A stretch of DNA of 64,000 bases from CAWGAJ01 sp963820545 (GCA_963820545.1 CAWGAJ010000001.1:2480001-2544000), one strand, 5' to 3'. Numbered from the stretch's first letter, positions 43,920 to 54,903 are shown. Numbers and translations are program-made. The notes: a model not told the origin generated them from the sequence alone.

Positions 43920-46900
43920 CTACCCGCCACCGGGTCCGCCGCTGGGTCCACCACCACCGCCGCCGAAATTGCCGCCGCCTTGTCGACGGCCGCCCCCGCC
44001 CCCTTGTCGATTTTGCTGCTGCTGCTGTTGCGAGGAGCCCCGGTTGCCTCGACCCTGTTGCCCTTGACCTTGGCGTTGAAACTGTTGGTAGTTTTGTTGA
44101 TATTGGGTTCCTTGGCGGCTAGAACCGCTCTCGGTCTGTCCCAAAATGGCGGAGAGCACTTCTTTGGTCCGATCGCCGCTCACGCCTTGTCCCAGTTTCA
44201 CGACTTTAACGGTGGATGTGGGCGCCGCGGCATCGTCCAATTCCTTGACCATCTGCACCACTTGCTCGAAAAGGAACGCCGGCGCCGAGATCACCAAGGA
44301 GTTTGACAATTCGTCGACGCCGATGGAAAGCAGGCCCTTGAACTTGGGCATTTTTTGTCCGGAATTATCCCCTTCGCCAAGCATATACATGAAACCCGGC
44401 ATGCGTTGGCCGCCCCTGCCTTGAGTGTTCTCCAGCGACTTGTCGTTGGTGCTGAGCAGGTCGCGATACACTTCCTTGACGGTCTCGGCCACGATTTTGG
44501 CCTTGGAATACTGGAGAATGACAGTTTCTGTTTTGCGCACCGACTGTGTATCGGTGGGCGTGGGTTGATCGTAGAGTTTGATCAATTCCTCGATTGTTTT
44601 TAGTTGGGTTAAGTCGGCATTTTCCACAAGAATAGTATTGCTGTCCACATCGGGAATGAATTTCAGCGGCCGGCGTTTGGACAGACTCGTCCGAGTTTGG
44701 GTCTGCGGAGTCTCTTGATTAAAAGGATTGAAGAAGAAAGGATTGCGCCGCGATTGTGTTTGGGTCTGACTCTTCTCTTCATCCTTGAAGAACTCCTCCA
44801 GATTCTGGGACACGCCGTAGGCCAAGGAATATTTCAAATGGAAAACGTGGTAATCTTTGCGCGGCGGCGCGAATTGGGCCGCCAAGTCCTCGAACAGCGC
44901 CAGTGCTTCAGGATCGTCGGAGGTAATGGTGATCCGTCCGTCGGGTTCCATTGTAACCTTCACGGGCGGCGGCGTTTTTTCCTGCTCTCCTTCAGAAACG
45001 CCGGTGCGCTGATTCGGCTTGCCCGGCTCGGGCCGATATTGCACGTACTTGATATAATTCGATAAGAATTGTTCCGCGGCGGCGCTTTTTAGCGGCAGTT
45101 CGGGCCGCGGGCGTTTTTCTTCCGGCGGCTTGGGCGAGGATTTTTCAGACGCCGGAGGTGGATTGATCTCCAGCGGAGGAGCATCCGAGGGCCAAGCGCG
45201 GCGAATCCGTTCGAGCAATTCTTTTCCTTCTTTAACGTCATACGCGTCGATAATGCGAAATGTGTCGCGGCCGCTGCCTTTGGGCGGAATTTCGCCCAGT
45301 TTTACCAGCAGATTCTCCACTTCAGTCAATTCCACGTCGTTGGCCCAGAGCAGTAAGCGGTTGTGTTCGATATCGGCTTCCACGCGAAAATCATCGGTTT
45401 TCTGGTCGCTGCTCGAGGACGACGAAGATTGCTGGAATCCCCGACCGCCAAAACCAAAGAAAGGTCCGCCGCGGTTCGACTGGTTCGACTGGTTCGACTG
45501 GGCGTTCCTATCGCTGATGGTTCCATTCATCATAAATTCGATGGAACCGGCCACGTTATCGGCCTCCAGACGCCTCAGTGGGATCACTTCAAAACGGCGC
45601 GCGCTGCCGCTGAGTTTATCGACCACCATGCGAATGGTGACATGGTCGGCCAGGGAGGCATAAGCAATGATGGCCTTGTTTTTGCCGTCCACTTGCAGGC
45701 GCGTGGAGGGATCGAGATTCCCCACTTCCTGCAATGTTTTTACCACCGGCTCGGGATCAACGCCCGTCAGACGATAAACTTGCATGCGGTTCAGGTTGGT
45801 CAGCAGCGACTGGGGATTGTCGGTGGGAACGTCGAGGGCCTCGATGGCCTGGGAAATGATGGCCATTTTATCGGGCGCCGCATGCGCCAGAATGCTGTTC
45901 ATCCGCGGATTGACGACCAGGGTCACTTGCGGTGTTCTCCGGCCGGTAGTCTGCTGCGAGGTGTTTCTGCCCTGTCTTCCCCCTCCACCCGTAAATTGCG
46001 ACATCATGCGCCCCATAAAACCTCCCTGTCCAAAATCCATTCCTTGCATTCCCGGTCCCATACCCAGTCCCATACCCGGTCCCATGCCCGGTCCCATCAT
46101 GCCAAAAGGTTGCTGTTGTTGCAAATCTTGCCTGGACGATTCCGTGGGGGCTTTTGCTGCATCTTCTCCTAGCAGCGTTTGCAATTGTTCGCAGACCTCG
46201 CTGGCTCGGGCATATTTCAACCTGAATTCCCGCACAAGTTTTTCTTGGCCTTTGTCCGATTGTTCTTCTTTCAACAGCTTCCAGATTTCACGCAAGTTGA
46301 TCACGGCGTCGTAGGCCTCCAGCCGATTTGTAGCCTTAAGCGGCACGAGCTTCCCGTTCGGGCTGAGCATGGGCTTAAACTCATCGACGGCATTTTCCGC
46401 CAACAGCCAGTCGAGCGGGAAAGAAACCTTGACGAATTCATGCGAATCGCGCTGCTGGAGTTCCTCGGGCGAAATTCGGGGCACCAGACTCGGATCGAGT
46501 TTCTTGATATTGACCACCGATAGTATGTCGTCCTGACACAGCAAGGTATATCCCCGCATCAAAAGATATCGGTTGATCAAATCGCGGGCTTCCGGAACCG
46601 TATAACTAGTCTGAGTTCTGATAGTCAGGCGGTCGCTGGGAAGATCCTGCCCCTGCCAGTCCAGAGTCATCTCCGATATTTCGGCCAGCCATTCCAGCAC
46701 CGGCTGCCAAGGCTGCCCATTGAAATTGAAGCGGATTTTCCCTTGCGCATCAGGCCGGATTTTTAACTCTTCAGGATTGGGCGATTTGCTGGCTTTGCCG
46801 GATTGGAGCGTGGATTGGGTTGCGTCCTCGTTTCTGGGGTGATCGCCCCCTCTTCCAAACGAATTGCTCGATCTTTCCCATCTCGATCTATCCGCCCCCT

Positions 46901-47204
46901 CCGGTCGGCCATAAGAATCATCCTTTTTGCCCGGTTCTTCCGGCGGTTTGCTCGCAGGTTCGCTGGGCTTTGCGGATTTAGACTCTTCGGCGGATGTCAT
47001 TACCCCGGGCTGGACCTTGGATTCTTCTGTTGAAGTCTTCTCAGTTGATGTAGCCTGTTTAGAATCGGCAGGCGTGGCCTGTTTGGCATCGGTAACCGCA
47101 GAGGGCTCTTGGGCCGTGGAAACCTTGGCTACCAAAAAAAGGCAAGCTAGCATCAACAAAGTCCAAAGGCTTACCCAACGTGGAAATAATTCTAGCCTGG
47201 CCAT
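43920..47204 (-). CDS. Secretin-N-domain protein without a secretin barrel
   Basis: A 1,094-residue exported protein. Signal peptide (WVSLWTLLMLACLFLVAKVS), then a 100-residue Lys/Ser/Glu-rich low-complexity part. A secretin/TonB short N-domain-like start (IRFNFNGQPWQPVLEWLAEI) is followed by at least five repeats of the secretin N-domain pattern, such as FRLKYARASEVCEQLQTLLG, VTLVVNPRMNSILAHAAPDK, FIPDVDSNTILVENADLTQL and LSIGVDELSNSLVISAPAFL. The last 90 residues are extremely Gly/Gln/Arg-rich (QGRGNRGSSQQQQQQNRQGG). There is no C-terminal secretin beta-barrel signature (no VPWVGDIPVIG). It is divergently transcribed from gspD, so it is likely a periplasmic partner of the secretion channel, conserved in planctomycetes. 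Confidence 0.8.
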   Translation of the reverse strand: MARLELFPRWVSLWTLLMLACLFLVAKVSTAQEPSAVTDAKQATPADSKQATSTEKTSTEESKVQPGVMTSAEESKSAKPSEPASKPPEEPGKKDDSYGRPEGADRSRWERSSNSFGRGGDHPRNEDATQSTLQSGKASKSPNPEELKIRPDAQGKIRFNFNGQPWQPVLEWLAEISEMTLDWQGQDLPSDRLTIRTQTSYTVPEARDLINRYLLMRGYTLLCQDDILSVVNIKKLDPSLVPRISPEELQQRDSHEFVKVSFPLDWLLAENAVDEFKPMLSPNGKLVPLKATNRLEAYDAVINLREIWKLLKEEQSDKGQEKLVREFRLKYARASEVCEQLQTLLGEDAAKAPTESSRQDLQQQQPFGMMGPGMGPGMGLGMGPGMQGMDFGQGGFMGRMMSQFTGGGGRQGRNTSQQTTGRRTPQVTLVVNPRMNSILAHAAPDKMAIISQAIEALDVPTDNPQSLLTNLNRMQVYRLTGVDPEPVVKTLQEVGNLDPSTRLQVDGKNKAIIAYASLADHVTIRMVVDKLSGSARRFEVIPLRRLEADNVAGSIEFMMNGTISDRNAQSNQSNQSNRGGPFFGFGGRGFQQSSSSSSSDQKTDDFRVEADIEHNRLLLWANDVELTEVENLLVKLGEIPPKGSGRDTFRIIDAYDVKEGKELLERIRRAWPSDAPPLEINPPPASEKSSPKPPEEKRPRPELPLKSAAAEQFLSNYIKYVQYRPEPGKPNQRTGVSEGEQEKTPPPVKVTMEPDGRITITSDDPEALALFEDLAAQFAPPRKDYHVFHLKYSLAYGVSQNLEEFFKDEEKSQTQTQSRRNPFFFNPFNQETPQTQTRTSLSKRRPLKFIPDVDSNTILVENADLTQLKTIEELIKLYDQPTPTDTQSVRKTETVILQYSKAKIVAETVKEVYRDLLSTNDKSLENTQGRGGQRMPGFMYMLGEGDNSGQKMPKFKGLLSIGVDELSNSLVISAPAFLFEQVVQMVKELDDAAAPTSTVKVVKLGQGVSGDRTKEVLSAILGQTESGSSRQGTQYQQNYQQFQRQGQGQQGRGNRGSSQQQQQQNRQGGGGGRRQGGGNFGGGGGGPSGGPGGG

Positions 47205-47491
47205 AACCTGTGTCCTTATATTTATTAAACACCCATTAACAGATCTTGGGTCTGCAAACTATTAAAAGCTGCTTATCTCATTATTTTGTCTAAAACAACT
47301 TAAAAAAGCAATCGTCTGTTGGGTGTTTGATACCACTTGATAGTGGGGATCAACCAATATCTTCTGAAAATGAATATGAAGAACTGCGCAAAGTTTGCCG
47401 ATTATTCGTGCTGCGTAAGTAGTGCGCAGTTTGCGGGCAGATATTATGGATTTAGATTAGTCTATAGGTCATCTTTAAAATGATCTCTTAA

Positions 47492-50400
47492 ATGCTTGTC
47501 CAAAAAACACTTAAGAAAAAAAGACCGCCTTGCAAAGCCTTGGCACACTTGGTTGTTGTGGTTCTAGGGTTAATTTTCTTGAATAATCCGCTCGTATTTG
47601 CCCAGGACACATCAGGACGACAAAACGCCCCGGTACTAAGGGCGTATCCCTGCCCAGCCGGGCTTATCGAGCCCATCTCAACACGTTTGCAGCAAGAGTT
47701 TAGAGGTCAGTCTGAGGTGCGAATTACCCCCGATGTGCGCACTGCACAGATTCTTGTCTATGCATTGCCCGAGCTCCAATCGCGGATTGCTCAACGCATT
47801 GAAAACATCAAAGTAAGTAATCCCTTGCCGACTCAGCAATCTGGTTCACTCAATGTCCCCCCCCGCTTATCCGATGCCCGAGCCCCAAAGTCGATACCTA
47901 TATCGTTAGAACACATTAGCGGCCGGCAGCTCGAAGAAACACTTTTACGAATGATGGGCAATCGGCTTACCGCAACAACACCCGCGGAATTGGGAGCAAA
48001 AAGTTTTCATTTGATTCTGCCCGGCGGGGCCATCGTCCGACTCGATATCCTGCCGCAAATTAACCGTGCCAGCGTGTATGGATCCGGAACGGCGGCCGAT
48101 TCATTCGTCCGGCTGATAAAGGCTTTGGATACGCCGGCCCGCTCGGCCGATGAAAGCATGCAACTGGTATCTTTGAATAAGTCCAGCAGTCCGGCGACCA
48201 GGCGCGCGGTTGAAGCGATGCAGACCGCCAGCGGGGACGGCGCCTCGCGCGGCCCAATGGTTGCCGCAGCTTTTCCAGCATCCCAAAGAGAGTTCGACTC
48301 TGCTCGCCCAAGCCGATAGCGGCCCGCGGGAATTGGCTCAAGAGCCACCCCCGCCAAATGGCAATCAACAACCGGAGGAAGAAACCGAGAAAAAGGAGAT
48401 TCCCGAGATCGGCCAGCTTGGTCCGGTCCAGGTGGAAGTGTTGGAAGGACTTGACGTGTTGATTGTCCGCGGTCATCGCCGCGACGTGGAACAAGTAATG
48501 AAGGTGATCAAAGAGATCGAACAACTCAGCGTTCTGACCGAGCCGGCCATCGAGGTTTACAAATTGAAATACGCCGATTGCCAGGCAATGGCGGATCTGA
48601 TCAAGCCGATTTATGAAGAAATATATACCACGCGGCAAGGCAGCGTGAGCATAACGGCATTGGTCAAACCTAACGCCTTATTGGTCATCGGCCGCAAAGA
48701 GAACGTCAGAACCGTTTCCGATCTGGTGCGACGACTGGATCAGCCGGTATCTCCGGAGACGCAATTTCGCGTCTTTCGTTTGCGGCACATGTCGGCCTCT
48801 TCGGCCCTGAGCACGGTGACCGATTTCTATTCCGATCGCGGCGGGTTGGGCGCTAAGGCCAAGGTTTCCGCCGATTCCCGCTCCAATGCCTTGATCGTGC
48901 AGGCCGGTCCGCGCGACATGGCCGAGATAGTCGAACTCATAAATCGGCTGGATACTCCCACCAGCGAATCAATAAATGAAGTGCGCATCATTTCCCTGGA
49001 GCACACGCTGGCCGATGACTTGGCCGCGATCATCCAGGATGCCATCAGCATTAGTTCCCCAGCGACTACTCCGGCGGCACGCACTCAAGCCGGCGTCCAG
49101 CCCGGCGGCCAAGCGGCTCGTTCCACAGCCGGCACAAGCAGCGAGCAGCGGTCCGCGGTGCTTCGTTTTCTTACGGTCGACACCAAGGGACAGCGACTCC
49201 TGCAATCGGGCATATTAAACGACGTGCGGATCACGGCCGACGCCCAAGCCAACTCCCTGATCGTATCCGCCCCGGCCGAAAGCATGGAACTGCTGGTTGC
49301 CTTGATCCACGAGCTTGACAAGCTGCCCAGCGCCGAAGCCCAGATCAAAGTATTCACCATTATCAACGGCGACGCCAGCTCGCTGATGACCATGTTGCAA
49401 TCGCTCTTCGGCCGACAAGGGCAGCAGGCCGCCGCGGTTACCGGCGCACAACAAGGTTTGCAAACTGTCGCCTTGGAAGGTGAGGCTTCCCTGATACCCA
49501 TTCGCCTGGCCGTGGATTCACGAACAAACAGCATTATTGCCTCAGGCTCAGTGGGCGATTTGAATGTCGTTGAAGCAATTCTCCTGAAACTGGATGCCAG
49601 CGACGTGCGCAATCGCAAAAGCATCGTGTATCGTTTGAAAAACTCGCCCGCCTTAAATGTCAGCCAGGCCATCAACAATTTCCTCCTTAATGTGCGGACC
49701 ATGCAGCAGCAACTCGCCCCGGGTCTGGTCAGTCCTTTCGAACAGATGGAACGAGAAGTGATAGTGGTGCCCGAGACCGTCAGCAACAGCCTGATTATCA
49801 GCGCTACTCCCCGATTTTTTGATGAGATTGATGGAATCATCAAAAAACTCGACGCGCAGCCGCCGATGGTGATGATCCAGGTCCTTATTGCCCAGGTCAC
49901 ACTCAGCGACACCGAAGAATTCGGCGTGGAGTTGGGCCTGCAAGACGGGCTGTTGTTCGACCGCAGCGTGCTGGCCAATTTGACCGACGGTTCCGGCGCC
50001 CAGGTGCTCAGGCCGGGTTTTGCCTTCAATAACCAGGATTTAGGCAACAAGCCCAACACTCCCAACTCCAATGAGGCCGGTGCGCAAGGGCTGTCGAATT
50101 TTGCCCTGGGTCGGAACGACGCCAATCTAGGATACGGAGGATTTGTGTTTTCGGCCTCCAGCGAAAGCATAAGCGTGCTGCTGCGGGCCTTAAAGCAGAA
50201 TCAGCGCTTGGAGGTGCTCAGCCGGCCCCAGGTGATGACACTGGATAACCAGCCCGCTTTTGTCATGGTTGGGCAACAAGTACCCCAGATTACCCAAGCC
50301 ACGAGTACTCAAATTGGACAGAACAACTCCATACAGTTGATAAACGTCGGCCTGCAACTGAGCGTGACCCCGCGGATCAGCCCCGACGGACTGGTGGTGA

Positions 50401-50993
50401 TGGTTATCGACGCCATAAAATCGAAAGTCGGTCCCGAATCGGAGGGTATTCCGGTTTCGGCCTTAAATGGGACCATCATCCGTTCTCCCCGCATTGATAC
50501 TATCCAGGCGCAAACCACGATTAGTGCCGTAAACGGCCAAACAGTAGTCCTGGGCGGTTTGATCACCAAGAACAAACAAGACTTCCACCGCAAAGTTCCC
50601 TGGGTGGGCGATATACCCGTTATCGGACGTTTGTTCCGCTATGATGGCGTGACCAACGAGCGCGACGAACTGCTGATCATCATGACGCCGCACATCGTGC
50701 GCACCGAGGCCGAAGCCGACGAAATCAAGAAGATGGAAGCGGCGCGGATGAACTGGTGCCTGAGCGACGTAATCGAATTGTCCGGCGACCAAAGCCTGCG
50801 ACCGCGCAACGGCGATTGGCCGGACCAGGAAACCGAAGTGATTTATCCCGATCTTGATCCCCGCGCCTCGAAACCGCTGCTGCTGGATGGCAAATCTTCG
50901 CCCCTGGAAGGTATTCCCACGCCGTCGGGCCAGCCCATTCAGGACCCCAATGCGGCGCCGCAAAAAATCCTCTTTTGCAGCCCGGCCCATTGA
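47492..50993 (+). CDS. gspD: Type II secretion system secretin GspD, one frameshift
   Basis: Outer-membrane secretin of about 1,166 residues after repair, longer than standard GspD (about 650-700) because of extra N-domains. Signal peptide (ALAHLVVVVLGLIFLNNPLV). The frame changes near 48285: the first part ends about SRGPMVAAAF, the second resumes before ESSTLLAQADSGPRELAQEP. Several N1-type domains follow (KLKYADCQAMADLIKPIYEE; FRLRHMSASSALSTVTDFYS; ISLEHTLADDLAAIIQDAIS; FTIINGDASSLMTMLQSLFG). The secretin domain has LEVLSRPQVMTLDNQPAFVM and VNGQTVVLGGLITKNKQDFH, then the signature VPWVGDIPVIGRLFRYDG and ELLIIMTPHIV. The 120-residue C-terminal tail is acidic. It provides the exit channel for the pseudopilus genes at 1-2.7 kb. 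No clear ribosome binding site at ATG 47492. Confidence 0.92.
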
Positions 50994-51140
50994 TTAATCC
51001 AGAGACGGAAAATGCCCCAAACCTATCGCCCGAACCAATGCAGTTAAAGCCGTCCAACGATGCCGCGAGCTTTTTGCCGCATCCCACAAATCAGAACCAG
51101 TTTCATCGATAGTCAAAATAGTTGCGTAATAAATCAACAT

Positions 51141-51168
51141 AAGCCCACGCCTTGCAACCCGTGGGCTT
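51141..51168. repeat. Palindrome, agcccacgggttgc family
   Basis: aagcccacgccttgc / aacccgtgggctt, an imperfect copy of the palindrome at 13223-13250, about 150 bases after gspD and followed by a run of A/T (taaaaaaattatttt). It may serve as terminator of gspD. The gap 50994-51244 otherwise holds no gene. Confidence 0.6.
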
Positions 51169-51244
51169 AAAAAAATTATTTTCCTGAGTGTCATAGATTC
51201 ACCATCCCCATTGCTCCGGCAGGTGATATACAGGAGAAAGAGGC

Positions 51245-52433
51245 ATGTCCCGCTTAAACTCCCTGGGATCAACGATTTTCCTGGTCCTAATGCTGGAAAT
51301 GACCACCGGCTGCGCAATTACAATTGCCAAAGCCAAGTCTCTGGCCCTTTACCAGCGACGAGCCAACGGGCACGCCCACCCGGATTGTCGCCGCCTGGTC
51401 CGATACCGTGCTCTATCAACCCAATCAGACTCCCCTGCGAGGATTCGGCGGCCGGTTGCTCTTTTATGCCGGCGAAAAAAACGCGCCGATAAAAGTTGAC
51501 GGCACATTAACCGTTTACGTCTTCGATGAAACCAATAAGGATCCCAGTAAGGTCCGCCCCGATCGAAAATATGTTTTTACAAAAGACCAACTTCCCGCAC
51601 ACTACAGCAAGTCGAAACTCGGTTCCTCTTATAGCGTGTGGATACCTTGGGACGAGGCGGGCGGATGGCAAAAAGAACTCAGTTTGATCGTGCGCTTCAC
51701 GCCCGAAAAAGGCAGCGTCGTGGTCAGCGAGCAGACAAAACAGGTGTTACCGGGCAAGCCCATGCAGTTTGCGGAAAAATCGGGTAATGCCGCTTCACCA
51801 TCGGCTGTTGCGCCCACCATGCCTATCCAGGCCGCGTCCGCGCCGGGCAGTGGCGTGCAAGCGGCTTCCTATATGACGCCGCTTCCGCCCGTGGACTCGA
51901 ATCGACCAAACTCGGAAGCAAACGATGCAAAACCATCGCGTCACATGAACACCACGACCATTAATATTCCTCCGCAAAGCAGCCTGAAAATGCCGTCGGT
52001 TATGGGTATGGGACAGAACGCCGCAACATACTCCAATCAGGCAATGTCGCCTTATGCAACGGGCTCATACGCCGCGCCACCTGGCGGCAATTTGAACGCG
52101 GCCCCCGTCAACGTGGAAAAGAATGCGCCGGCTGGTAATATGCAAACCACGAATGTCAATACGGCCTTCAATCCAGCCTTTAACGCGGTGTTGAATCCGT
52201 CGAATCTTCCAAATCCGCCGAATCAGGACTACCGGTCCTTCTCACCACCAAATCGTTCTTTACTTGGTCGATCCCGGGTTCCAGGCGAACCAATCGTTCA
52301 GCCAAATCGCGATCGTGGGCCGTGGCCACCTCGCCCTTTAGGACCAGCGTACCGCCCTGAAACGACGCCTCCAACGGCGTTAGAAAATGCAATCCCGGCG
52401 TCTTCTGTAAACTCTGTGCTAATGCCGAACTGA
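51245..52433 (+). CDS. Probable lipoprotein of planctomycete type, one frameshift
   Basis: ATG 51245 is preceded by GAAAGAGG. The signal segment MSRLNSLGSTIFLVLMLEMT ends at TTGC, a weak lipobox. The frame changes near 51340: the second part reads SLWPFTSDEPTGTPTRIVAA, then WSDTVLYQPNQTPLRGFGGR LLFYAG and VDGTLTVYVFDETNKDPSKV. This globular domain (about 150 residues) occurs in many planctomycete lipoproteins beside GspD, where it ends in VWIPWDEAGGWQKELSLIVRF. The rest is Pro/Asn/Ala-rich low complexity. The end overlaps the convergent BON-domain gene by 254 bases; that part of the frame (from about NPSNLPNPPNQDY) is antisense to a conserved domain, so the true stop may have been lost by another indel near 52150. 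Confidence 0.72.
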
Positions 52434-53067
52434 CAGCCCCGGCCGAGTGTTTGGAATATTCGAATGCCACGCGTCTGACAACGGGCAACTGCGTCTGGTT
52501 GCGATTAACTTGGCTGCCGTATCCGGCCTGACCATAGTTGTACTGCTGATTCCCCCGGGTGTTCTGACCAGTCATTCGCGTGTTGCCATAGTTCTGGCCG
52601 TAGTTCTGACCGTAATTCTGCCCATAATTTTGCCCGTAATTCTGGGATGTAGAACGCATCCCTTGATTTTGTCCGGCCTGAGTGGCTCCAATGAAACCTG
52701 TCTGGTTGGTATTAGCCCCGATGAATCCCGACTGCTGATTACTTCCGAAATTGGTCATATTCGATTGGCCCATTCCAGACATTCCAGACATGCCAGACAT
52801 GCCACTCATACCGCTCATTCCAGACATCCCACTCATGCCGCCCATACTCGACATGCCGCCCAGACTCGACATACCACCCATACTCGACATGCCGCTCATG
52901 CCACTGGACGTCGAACTACCGAATAAGGACGAATTTCCCGCGGAAATCGGAGAACCTAAGGTTCGGGAGCCAAACATACCAGCCGAACTCGACGAATACT
53001 GCCCCCAGGCATCCACACTGTATCCGGCCAAAACAATAATAACCACGGTCAGGGTTCTGATTTTCAT
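52180..53067 (-). CDS. Secreted low-complexity protein with C-terminal BON domain
   Basis: A 295-residue protein; GGAGGAG lies before ATG 53067. Signal peptide (RTLTVVIIVLAGYSVDAWGQ). Residues 45-105 are Ser/Gly/Met repeats (GMSSMGGMSSLGGMSSMGGM; then SGM repeated seven times). Residues 110-185 are Asn/Gln/Gly/Tyr-rich with NYGQ repeated five times. Residues 205-285 form a BON domain (LQKTPGLHFLTPLEASFQGG then TLVLKGEVATAHDRDLAERL VRLEPGIDQVKNDLVV), which binds phospholipid surfaces in the OsmY/Kbp class. It reads towards the lipoprotein gene and overlaps its end. Probable envelope protein; function unknown. Confidence 0.82.
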   Translation of the reverse strand: MKIRTLTVVIIVLAGYSVDAWGQYSSSSAGMFGSRTLGSPISAGNSSLFGSSTSSGMSGMSSMGGMSSLGGMSSMGGMSGMSGMSGMSGMSGMSGMSGMGQSNMTNFGSNQQSGFIGANTNQTGFIGATQAGQNQGMRSTSQNYGQNYGQNYGQNYGQNYGNTRMTGQNTRGNQQYNYGQAGYGSQVNRNQTQLPVVRRVAFEYSKHSAGAVSSALAQSLQKTPGLHFLTPLEASFQGGTLVLKGEVATAHDRDLAERLVRLEPGIDQVKNDLVVRRTGSPDSADLEDSTDSTPR

Positions 53068-53493
53068 AATGCCTAACTCCTCCGGCTAATCCTCAATTGG
53101 AAGAGTAGTGTTCGGATCGTTTTGCACTCGTCTAAATATACTCAATATTAAACCCCGGAAACGGCTTTATTCACCAGGATATATTAAATAATATCGTACA
53201 TCTCTGTCAGAAACTGCCAATTTGAGTAAGCAGCTAACCGAGCGAATTTCAAGATTTTATTGTCTAAAATGATTAAAATCTCTTAGCATGGCCGTGCAAC
53301 CCCCAATAATGGGCATTAAGTCAGGTTGACTAGTCAATTTAGGCAGCACAGAGAATGTGTCTATGAATGGTATGTCATAAAGCCGCGACCGGTGGTCGCG
53401 GTTTGATTGCGGCCATTAGGGCACTCTATGAGATAAGGGATTGGTTTTCCCCCCGTTCCGCCTTCTTCGTTCTGCGTTCCCTGTCCCCTGTGT
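53068..53493. other. Intergenic region between convergent units
   Basis: About 425 bases. An 8-pair hairpin ccgcgacc ggt ggtcgcgg is at 53383-53401, which belongs to a dispersed hairpin type, followed by low-information sequence with a tgttccctgtcccctg word. The left third (53068-53250) is AT-rich and holds the BON gene promoter. No gene. Confidence 0.45.
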
Positions 53494-54817
53494 TTACCAC
53501 TCCACGGAGACTGCCGCGGTGGTCATTCCGGCGCCGACGGAGCAGAGGATAAGCTTGTCGCCCGGCTGGAGGTTTGGTTCGACCTCGATGAGTGCCAGGG
53601 GAATGCTGGCGCTGGAGGTGTTTCCCACCTGTTCGACGTTGAGAAGAAGCGATCGAAGGGCACGCCGCTGCGTTTGGCGGCCGCTTTAAGGATCCGGCCG
53701 TTGGCCTGGTGGGGAATGATCCAGCGGGTTTCCTCGGCGGTCCAGCCGGTCTTGGCCAGCGCGTCGCGGATGATGGCGGTGAAACTTTCGGTGGCGAAAC
53801 GGAACAGGGCCTGGCCTTCGATGCGGATCCAGGGATCGAATTCCGGCTTGCCGTTGCTGACCGCGTAGCCGGGCTGCTCGCGGCGGGCCATGTGGAGGCC
53901 GGCCGTGTCGGCGCCGAGGATGCACCTGGCGGATGCGGTGTCCGGCGCCGGCCGGCCGAAATGATCGCCGCCCCGGCCCCGTCGCCGAAAATGAAGTAGG
54001 CGCTGCGGTCGGACTGGATCCAGCAGCCGCGATTGCATATCGACGCCCACGGTAAGCACGTTCCGCGCCAGGCCGGAAAGGATCATGCCCCGGGCCATGG
54101 ACACGGCGTAAAGCCAGCCGGAACAGGCGGCGTTGATATCGAAGGCCGGGATGGTGGGCAGGTTCAGGCGATCCTGCAGGATTGCGGCCGTGGAGGGCAT
54201 GGCCACGTCGGGCGTGGTGGTGGCCAGGATAATGGCGTCGATGTCCTTGGAGGCGATGCCCGATTTGCGGATCGCCTCCAACGAGGCCTTAAGGCCATTG
54301 TCGAGGGTTTTTCATGCTCGTCGGCCCAGCGGCGCTGCCGGATGCCGGTGACTTGGTAGACGTACTCCTCGGAGATTTCCGGGAAGTCTTGCACCAATTC
54401 GGCGTTGGTCACCACGCGTTCGGGCAGGTAGCCGCCGACGCCCAGAATGACCACCTCTTGCTTGCATCTCCGATGTTGTGATGCTGTACGGCAGCAGATT
54501 GCATGAGATTCTCCACGTCGTTCGGTGGCCACGGCGGGCGGAATCCAGTTTTTCATCTCCTCGTCGCTGGTCTCGATCTCCATGATCGGCTCGCTGAGCA
54601 GCACCGTTTCGCCCTCCAGGTGCAGCCGGCGAATCACCTTGCCGTCGCAGGGCGCCTCGAAATCGAAAACCGACTTTGCGCTGTCGATCTGCGCCAATGC
54701 CTGGTCTTTGCGGAAACGATCTCCCTCGGCCACGTGCCATTCGATGATCGTGGCCTCCATCTCCGAGGCCCCCTGGGCCGGCAAGTACAACGGCATTCGG
54801 AAGGTGCTGGCGTCCAT
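53494..54817 (-). CDS. Lipoyl domain joined to a KAS III (FabH-like) ketosynthase, about four frameshifts
   Basis: Residues 1-95 from ATG 54817 are a lipoyl/biotinyl domain (FRMPLYLPAQGASEMEATII; lysine 48 in QIDSAKSVFDFEAPCDGK). After a 40-residue linker comes a thiolase-fold ketosynthase: VVILGVGGYLPERVVTNAEL, then YQVTGIRQRRWADEHEKPS, IILATTTPDVAMPSTAAILQ, the active-site Cys in INAACSGWLYA, the His in IIPHQANGRI, the Asn in GNTSSAS, ending MTTAAVSVEW at TAA 53494. That is the full Cys-His-Asn set of KAS III, which joins an acyl starter to malonyl-ACP. Frames change near 54302 (one G missing), 54015, 53948 and 53641. As sequenced the two domains are in one frame; the linker (ERRGESHAICCRT) is poorly conserved, so a lost boundary is possible. 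It directly follows the E1 gene, with no E2 acyltransferase core or E3 in view. Confidence 0.8.
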
Positions 54818-54903
54818 CAATATATATTGTTGGATAGCGGATAGTGGCGTCAGTGGACAGTGGGCAGTGCGAAACCCAAGCGGTTTGCTTAAGTATTTAT
54901 CTC

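Noticed and set aside
47205..47491. Regulatory RNA between the N-domain protein gene and gspD
   Set aside because: AT-rich divergent promoter region; no stable hairpin or terminator strong enough to call an RNA.
49085..50170. 361-codon open frame antisense to gspD
   Set aside because: Antisense of conserved secretin codons; no start site or pattern.
52800..52920. Tandem repeat acting as a CRISPR or satellite in the BON gene
   Set aside because: The repeat codes for Ser-Gly-Met units in frame with a signal peptide and BON domain, so it is protein low complexity.
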